From NCBI GenBank assembly GCA_024636425.1, contig JAGXHB010000156.1, forward strand, positions 1 through 11,770: a stretch of 11,770 nucleotides of DNA, read 5' to 3'. This DNA is from Roseobacter sp. (GTDB taxonomy: Bacteria; Pseudomonadota; Alphaproteobacteria; Rhodobacterales; Rhodobacteraceae). A model generated the notes under the pieces. It was not told the DNA's origin. It searched no databases and saw only the letters and a list, made by a program, of their open reading frames with translations. Every line of letters begins with the position of its first letter. The stretch's first letter is position 1. The translations under genes were made by a program, and so were the position numbers. Shown one piece after another: positions 7,174 through 11,770 of the stretch.

Positions 7174-8520
7174 ATGCCCGCCTTTCCCATCAATGCCACC
7201 ACACCCGTCACCTATCCCGGACCGCATGATGCTTCTGCCGATTTCGTCGTGATCGGTGGCGGTGTCATCGGTGTCTGCACCGCCCTTTTTCTTGCCCGCG
7301 CCGGTCACCGCGTCATCCTGCTGGAAAAGGGACGCATCGCGGGCGAGCAGTCGAGCCGCAACTGGGGGTGGATCCGCCAGCAGGGCCGCGACCCGGACGA
7401 ACTGCCGATCATGGTCGAGGCCGGCAGGCTCTGGCAGGAACTGGCCGGGCAGACGAATGTCGACATCGGCTTGCGTCAAAGCGGGATCACCTATCTGGCG
7501 CAAAAGCCCGGCCAACTTGCCGGCTACGAGGCGTGGTTGCCCCATGCCCGCGCCAATGGTGTCGACAGCCGGATGCTGTCGCGTGCCGAAGTCACGGCGA
7601 TGTTTCCCGGCATGGTCCCGCCCGCCATCGGTGCCCTGACCACACCGTCAGACATGAGGGCAGAACCCTGGGTCGCGGTGCCCGCCCTTGCGGCAATCGC
7701 CGCGCGCGAAGGCGTGCAGATCGTGGAAAACTGTGCTGTGCGGTCGCTGGAGATCGCGGCGGGCAAGGTTGCCGGCGTCGTGACGGAAACCGGACGCATC
7801 ACGGCCGCTGGCGTTGTTCTTGCGGGCGGCGCGTGGTCTTCACTCTTTTTGCGCAACCACGGCATCGACATTCCGCAGCTTTCGGTGCGCGAAAATGTGG
7901 CGGCGACCGACCCGCTGCCTGAAATTCATGCAGGGGCGGCTGCCACGCGCAAGGTCGCCTTCCGGCGGCGTGCCGATGGCGGCTATACGCTGGCCCCGCC
8001 GGGCGCGCCCGATCTCTTTGTGGGGCCTGATGCCTTCCGGGCCTTTCCCAAATACCTGACGCAATTGCGCGCCGACCCTTTCGGTCAGGTCTTGCGCCCC
8101 TTTGCGCCACGCGGCTTTCCCGATGCCTGGGGCACCAGACGACGGTGGAGCGGTGATGAGCCTTCCCCGTTCGAGGCGATGCGCATCCTTGATCCTGCGC
8201 CCAACATGGCCAAGATCAACCGGCTGTTGCGCAACTTTGCCGAGCTGTTCCCCGAATTGCCTGCCGTCAGGCTCAAGGCCGCCTGGGCGGGCATGATCGA
8301 CACGATGCCCGACATCGTGCCCGTGGTGGACCGCGTCGCGGCCTTGCCGGGGCTGACCATCGGCACGGGCATGTCGGGTCATGGCTTTGGCATCGGGCCG
8401 GGCATGGGGCGGGTGTTGGCGGCACTGGCCACGGGGCGCGAGCCGGGCCATGATCTGACCCGATTTCGGCTGTCTCGTTTCAGTGATGGCAGCCCGATCA
8501 AACTGGGGCCGAACGTCTAG
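7174..8520 (+). CDS. FAD-dependent amine/amino-acid oxidoreductase (DAO family)
   Basis: Flavoprotein of 448 residues in the D-amino-acid oxidase/dehydrogenase, sarcosine and glycine oxidase superfamily. Such enzymes oxidise the C-N bond of an amine or amino acid to an imine, passing electrons to oxygen or to the respiratory chain. The N-terminal dinucleotide fold shows ADFVVIGGGVIG at 22-33 with the ribose-binding acidic residue E51 after the second strand. SSRNWGWIRQQ at 60-70 lies where the family contacts the flavin. VVLAGGAWSS is at 214-223 and the C-terminal FAD-binding signature GLTIGTGMSGHGFGIGPGMG is at 393-412, so the protein appears complete. No signal peptide or membrane helix is visible. 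The ribosome site is weak (GGAAAG, 10 nt before the ATG), unlike its neighbours, so the start or its expression level is less sure. It sits between hydrolase genes, which suggests it oxidises an amino compound they release; the substrate is not readable. Confidence 0.88.
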   Translation: MPAFPINATTPVTYPGPHDASADFVVIGGGVIGVCTALFLARAGHRVILLEKGRIAGEQSSRNWGWIRQQGRDPDELPIMVEAGRLWQELAGQTNVDIGLRQSGITYLAQKPGQLAGYEAWLPHARANGVDSRMLSRAEVTAMFPGMVPPAIGALTTPSDMRAEPWVAVPALAAIAAREGVQIVENCAVRSLEIAAGKVAGVVTETGRITAAGVVLAGGAWSSLFLRNHGIDIPQLSVRENVAATDPLPEIHAGAAATRKVAFRRRADGGYTLAPPGAPDLFVGPDAFRAFPKYLTQLRADPFGQVLRPFAPRGFPDAWGTRRRWSGDEPSPFEAMRILDPAPNMAKINRLLRNFAELFPELPAVRLKAAWAGMIDTMPDIVPVVDRVAALPGLTIGTGMSGHGFGIGPGMGRVLAALATGREPGHDLTRFRLSRFSDGSPIKLGPNV

Positions 8521-8540
8521 GCCCGCCGAAAGGAACCTCC

Positions 8541-9710
8541 ATGCCGATCAAGAACCGTATTGCCGACCTTCACGCCGATATCACTGAATGGCGCAGGCAT
8601 TTGCATACGATCCCCGAGCTGCTTTTCGACCTGCCCAAAACCTCGGCCTTTGTCGAGGAAAAGCTGCGCAGCTTCGGTATCACCGACATCACCACGGGCA
8701 TCGCGCAATCCGGCTTGGTCGCGGTGATCGAAGGCAGGACCAACACCTCCGGGCGCACCATCGGGCTGCGGGCCGATATGGATGCGCTGCCGATTACCGA
8801 AGCCACCGGGCTCGACTATGCATCGACCCATGCGGGCAAGATGCATGCTTGCGGGCATGACGGGCATACCGCGATCCTGCTCGGGGCCGCGCAATATCTG
8901 GCTGAAACGCGCAATTTCGATGGCCGTGTCGTGCTGATCTTCCAGCCCGCCGAAGAAGGCGGCGGTGGCGGCAATGTCATGGTCGAGGAAGGCCTGATGG
9001 ACCGCTGGTCGATCGACGAGGTGTATGGCCTGCACAACAGCCCCGGCGATGCGGTCGGCACGTTCTCGATCCGGGCGGGTGCGTTGCTGGCGGCAGCGGA
9101 CGAGTTTGACATCACGCTGACCGGGCAGGGCGGCCATGCCGCAGCCCCGCACGAGGCGATTGATACCAATCTCGCGGCGGCGCATGTGGTCGTCGCCCTT
9201 CAATCCATCGCCAGCCGTAATGTCGATCCGGTCAAGCAGGTCGTCGTGTCGGTCTGCACGCTGCGATCCGACACCGACAGCCACAACGTTCTGCCGCAGA
9301 CCGTGCGCCTGCGCGGCACGGTACGCACACTGGATGCAGGCGTGCGCGATCTGGCGCAGGACCGGCTGCAAGCGATTGTGACCCACACTGCCGCGGCCCA
9401 CCAATGCAGCGCCGAGATCAACTATATGCGGGGCTATCCCGTCACGATCAATGCCGAAGAAAACACCGTCTTTGCCGCCGATGCCGCCGAAGCGGTCAGC
9501 CCGGGCGTGGATCGCAATGTGCCCCCTATCATGGCGGGTGAGGATTTCTCCTATATGCTCAACCAGCGCCCCGGCGCCTATATCATTCTGGGCAATGGCG
9601 ACGGGCCGACCGTTCACCACCCGCAGTACAACTTCAACGACGATGCGATCCCCGCAGGTTGCAGTTGGTTCGCCGAAATGGTTGAACAACGCTTGCCGCG
9701 CGTGGGGTAA
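8541..9710 (+). CDS. M20D metal-dependent amidohydrolase, copy A (HipO/AbgB/IAA-amino-acid-hydrolase type)
   Basis: Cytoplasmic amidohydrolase of 389 residues in peptidase subfamily M20D, whose members split N-acyl or aminoacyl amide bonds (hippurate, N-acetyl amino acids, indole-acetyl amino acids, p-aminobenzoyl-glutamate). By family pattern the metal ligands are C104 and H106 (MHACGHDGH 101-109), E139 with catalytic E138 (QPAEEGG), H165 (GLHNSPG) and H359 (VHHP). The lid domain (about 185-295) carries GQGGHAAAPHEAID. All expected residues are present. It starts 20 bp after the oxidoreductase stop, with AAAGGAA before the ATG. It is a tandem paralogue of the next gene: about 225 of 388 aligned residues (58%) are identical by hand count. 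Unlike that copy it has Ser rather than Trp at position 167 beside ligand H165, and Leu-Ala-Ala rather than Phe-Phe-Ala near 183, which may mark a changed substrate pocket. Confidence 0.93.
   Translation: MPIKNRIADLHADITEWRRHLHTIPELLFDLPKTSAFVEEKLRSFGITDITTGIAQSGLVAVIEGRTNTSGRTIGLRADMDALPITEATGLDYASTHAGKMHACGHDGHTAILLGAAQYLAETRNFDGRVVLIFQPAEEGGGGGNVMVEEGLMDRWSIDEVYGLHNSPGDAVGTFSIRAGALLAAADEFDITLTGQGGHAAAPHEAIDTNLAAAHVVVALQSIASRNVDPVKQVVVSVCTLRSDTDSHNVLPQTVRLRGTVRTLDAGVRDLAQDRLQAIVTHTAAAHQCSAEINYMRGYPVTINAEENTVFAADAAEAVSPGVDRNVPPIMAGEDFSYMLNQRPGAYIILGNGDGPTVHHPQYNFNDDAIPAGCSWFAEMVEQRLPRVG
8841..8971 (+). repeat. Nearly identical DNA block shared by the two M20D genes (copy A)
   Basis: These 131 bp align without gaps to 10046-10176, shifted by exactly 1205 bp, with 12 mismatches by hand count (about 91% identity). 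The block encodes the metal-binding MHACGHDGH region through QPAEEGGGGG. The surrounding parts of the genes are much more diverged. Strong protein constraint explains part of this; the matched third positions may also reflect gene conversion. Confidence 0.75.
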
Positions 9711-9745
9711 CCCCCGCACGCTTTACGTAACAAGGAACCCTTCCC

Positions 9746-10909
9746 ATGCCCGTCAAAAACCGATTTGCCGAACTTCACGATGACATCACCGCCTGGCGCC
9801 GTGACCTGCACGAACATCCCGAAATCCTGTTCGAGACACACCGCACGTCTGCCACGGTCGCCGAAAAGCTGCGCGCCTTCGGCTGTGACGAGGTTGTCGA
9901 GGGTATTGGCCGCACCGGCGTCGTGGGCGTGATCAAAGGCAATGTCACCGGATCGGGCAAGGTCATCGGCCTGCGCGCGGATATGGACGCGCTGCCGATC
10001 CACGAACAGACCGGCGTTGAATATGCGTCCAAGACCCCGAACGCAATGCACGCTTGCGGCCATGACGGGCATACCGCGATGCTGCTGGGGGCCGCGCAAT
10101 ATCTGGCCGAGACGCGCAATTTCGACGGTACCGTCGTGGTGATCTTCCAGCCCGCCGAAGAAGGCGGCGGTGGCGGGCGCGAGATGTGCAAGGACGGGAT
10201 GATGGACCGCTTCGGCATTCAGGAAGTCTATGGCATGCACAACTGGCCCGGTATCCCTGCAGGCCAGTTCAGCATCCGTCCGGGTCCGTTTTTTGCCGCA
10301 ACAGATCTGCTCGAGATCGAAGTCGAGGGGCTGGGTGGCCACGCCGCCAAACCGCACGAAACGATTGATACAGGCGTTGTGACCGCGCATATCATCACGG
10401 CGCTGCAGACCATCGTTAGCCGCAATGCGGACCCTATCGGCAATATCGTGGTCTCCATCACCTCAATTGAAAGCTCCTCAAAGGCGTTCAACGTCATTCC
10501 TCAGCGCGTCAACCTGCTGGGGACCGTGCGCACGCTTTCCAACGATCTGCGCGATCTGGCGGAAAAGCGCGTGACCGAGATTTGCGAGGGTATCGCCGCC
10601 ACTTTCGGTGCCGTGGCGCGGGTCAAATATGTGCGCAACTATCCGGTGATGGTCAACCATGACGACCAGACCGAATTTGCCGCCGACGTCGCGCGCAGCG
10701 TGTCGGGCCAATGTGACGAAGCGCCTCTGGTCATGGGCGGCGAGGATTTCGCCTTCATGCTCGAGGAACGGCCCGGTGCATATATTCTCGTCGGCAACGG
10801 GGACACGGCGATGGTGCACCACCCGATGTACAACTTCAACGACGACATCATTCCGGCAGGCTGTAGCTGGTGGGCGGGGATCGCCGAACAGCGCATGCCC
10901 TTGGCGTAA
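9746..10909 (+). CDS. M20D metal-dependent amidohydrolase, copy B
   Basis: Second M20D amidohydrolase, 387 residues, same fold and chemistry as copy A. Its predicted metal ligands are C104, H106, E139, H165 and H358, with catalytic E138, all conserved. It keeps the more usual MHNWPG at 164-169 (Trp 167) and GLGGHAAKPHETID at 196-208. It aligns to copy A with essentially one single-residue gap near position 322. ATG 9746 has AAGGAA upstream. The 35-bp spacer from copy A holds a TTACGTAA palindrome (9723-9730) but no obvious terminator, so it is probably co-transcribed as the last gene of the plus-strand operon. Two intact, diverged copies in tandem imply that both are useful, probably on related amides such as different acyl groups or the two products of a stepwise breakdown (inference). 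Annotation pipelines may call it hippurate hydrolase or amidohydrolase; the true substrate is unknown. Confidence 0.93.
   Translation: MPVKNRFAELHDDITAWRRDLHEHPEILFETHRTSATVAEKLRAFGCDEVVEGIGRTGVVGVIKGNVTGSGKVIGLRADMDALPIHEQTGVEYASKTPNAMHACGHDGHTAMLLGAAQYLAETRNFDGTVVVIFQPAEEGGGGGREMCKDGMMDRFGIQEVYGMHNWPGIPAGQFSIRPGPFFAATDLLEIEVEGLGGHAAKPHETIDTGVVTAHIITALQTIVSRNADPIGNIVVSITSIESSSKAFNVIPQRVNLLGTVRTLSNDLRDLAEKRVTEICEGIAATFGAVARVKYVRNYPVMVNHDDQTEFAADVARSVSGQCDEAPLVMGGEDFAFMLEERPGAYILVGNGDTAMVHHPMYNFNDDIIPAGCSWWAGIAEQRMPLA
10046..10176 (+). repeat. Nearly identical DNA block shared by the two M20D genes (copy B)
   Basis: Partner of 8841-8971: 131 bp, no gaps, 12 mismatches by hand count, several of them clustered at 10126-10139. 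It covers the first metal-binding motif through the EE motif. Confidence 0.75.
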
Positions 10910-10916
10910 CGGGTCG

Positions 10917-10936
10917 GGTGGGGGTCAAACCCCACC
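10917..10936 (+). terminator. Hairpin between convergent genes, possible weak terminator
   Basis: GGTGGGG (10917-10923), a six-base loop GTCAAA, and CCCCACC (10930-10936) form a perfect 7-bp G/C stem starting 8 nt after the copy B stop, followed on the plus strand by only TTTC. It overlaps the last codons and stop (10925-10927) of the opposing glycosyltransferase gene. The stem is good but the T-run is short, so it may be a weak or Rho-assisted stop for the plus-strand operon. Confidence 0.5.
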
Positions 10937-11770
10937 TTTCGGCCAAAGCAGGCGGTATACCTTGTCGATACCGTCTGCTTCGGCCGTGGCGCTGAATTCA
11001 GCCTCTGCGATCTTGCGGGCCTTGGCCCCCATCTGCGCCACATTGCCTGAAAGAATGCCCGCAGCGGCCTCTGCCGCCTGCTGCGGTGTGGAGATTATCG
11101 TGCCCGCAGACCCCTTTGCAGTGAACGCACGGTAATATCCCGCGTCATAGCCGACAAAGGGCACGGCCGATGCCATCGCTTCCAGCGGGACCATGCCGTA
11201 CCCTTCGTACTGTGGAAGCTGCACCACGAGTGAAAGCCCGCGCATGAACGCCGGCAAGTCTGCCGCAGCGATTTCGCCGGGAAAGAGAATTCGGTCGGCC
11301 AGTCCCGCGGCGGTGACACGCTTGCGCAACTGCTCGAGAAACCCCTGATGTGCGCGCGCGGCGCGGCCGATCACCAAGGCCACGACATCGGGCTGGGCGG
11401 GCAGCAGCGCGATCATCGCTTCAACAAAGTGGTCCGTGCCTTTCTCGGGCCGGATGCGCCCGATGGTGGCAATGCCGCGCGCCCCGCCATATCCAAGTGC
11501 GTGCCACCCAGCGGCGCGATCTGCTGCCGGGTGGAACAGGCTCGTATCGACGCCGTGCGGCACCACGGCCCTAACATGAGGCACAAAGCCCGCAGCCTTT
11601 TCGGTCGTGGCAATGACCGCGTCCATGCGGCTGATCAGCCAGCGCGGATAGGCCGAATGGCGACGCTGCGCGGCAGAGGTGAAGACGATCCGGATCGGCA
11701 GCCGCAGCACGTCACGCGCCCAGATCGCAGCGCGCATTTCAGGGTTGCGCCGCACATGCCAGATGGCACC
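10925..11770 (-). CDS. Family-4 glycosyltransferase, LpcC-like (5' end outside window)
   Basis: Sugar-nucleotide-dependent glycosyltransferase of the GT-B fold, probably acting at the cytoplasmic face of the membrane. The frame is open from base 11770 (reading GAIWHV into RRNPEMRAAIWARDVL), so about 281 C-terminal residues are seen and the N-terminal domain start is missing. The GTG at 11755 is internal, not a start. Visible features are HGVD (11554-11543), the strand IATIGRIRPEKGTD that opens the C-terminal donor-binding domain, and the EX7E motif EGYGMVPLE (11206-11180). The stretch RDVLRLPIRIVFTSAAQRRH followed by WLISRMDAVIATT resembles LpcC, the lipopolysaccharide core mannosyltransferase of Rhizobium, as I recall it; the family is sure, this sub-assignment less so. 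It converges on the amidohydrolase operon with a 15-bp gap and has no evident link to peptide catabolism. Confidence 0.88.
   Translation of the reverse strand, partial: GAIWHVRRNPEMRAAIWARDVLRLPIRIVFTSAAQRRHSAYPRWLISRMDAVIATTEKAAGFVPHVRAVVPHGVDTSLFHPAADRAAGWHALGYGGARGIATIGRIRPEKGTDHFVEAMIALLPAQPDVVALVIGRAARAHQGFLEQLRKRVTAAGLADRILFPGEIAAADLPAFMRGLSLVVQLPQYEGYGMVPLEAMASAVPFVGYDAGYYRAFTAKGSAGTIISTPQQAAEAAAGILSGNVAQMGAKARKIAEAEFSATAEADGIDKVYRLLWPKGGV

Noticed and set aside
9723..9730. TTACGTAA palindrome between the two M20D genes as an operator
   Set aside because: An 8-bp palindrome is expected by chance at this scale, and the short spacer has no promoter-like context.
8517..10390. Two minus-strand frames (8517-9719 and 9614-10390) that resemble each other
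   Set aside because: They look like paralogues only because they are antisense to two paralogous M20D genes; the resemblance is inherited from the plus strand.
1..11770. CRISPR arrays, tRNA or rRNA genes, insertion sequences, phage genes
   Set aside because: No regularly spaced repeats, tRNA-like cloverleaf, transposase or phage motifs were seen by eye on either strand.

Overview
The window looks like chromosomal DNA of an alphaproteobacterium, most likely a Rhodobacterales (Roseobacter-group) member. This rests on GC-rich coding with strong G/C bias at third positions, the style of the peptide ABC importer, a C-rich intergenic element ending in a CCCGGG-ATTTTT-type motif on the minus strand, and an LpcC-like core glycosyltransferase. 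The assignment is by recognition only; no search was run.

Layout. Positions 1-3733 (minus strand) carry an importer operon read right to left: an exported family-5 peptide-binding protein, an 11-bp stem-loop, a DppB-type permease, and a DppC-type permease that overlaps it by 8 bp and runs off the left edge. A 322-bp divergent intergenic region (3734-4055) holds the control signals for both directions. Positions 4056-10909 (plus strand) carry a fused double-ATPase for the importer, an ArgE-like M20 deacylase, a DAO-family FAD oxidoreductase and two tandem M20D amidohydrolases (HipO/AbgB/IAA-amino-acid-hydrolase type). This operon meets a minus-strand family-4 glycosyltransferase tail to tail 15 bp away. 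The glycosyltransferase is cut by the right edge and looks unrelated to the importer.

How the genes probably work together (inference). The binding protein captures a peptide or N-acylated amino compound in the periplasm, the two permeases and the fused ATPase import it, and three cytoplasmic zinc hydrolases remove acyl groups or split amide bonds. The FAD enzyme then oxidises a released amine, such as a D- or N-alkyl amino acid. The window has one transporter and four catabolic enzymes but no regulator gene. The substrate cannot be read from the sequence. The families are all known; the specific combination and the duplicated M20D pair are the points most worth testing.
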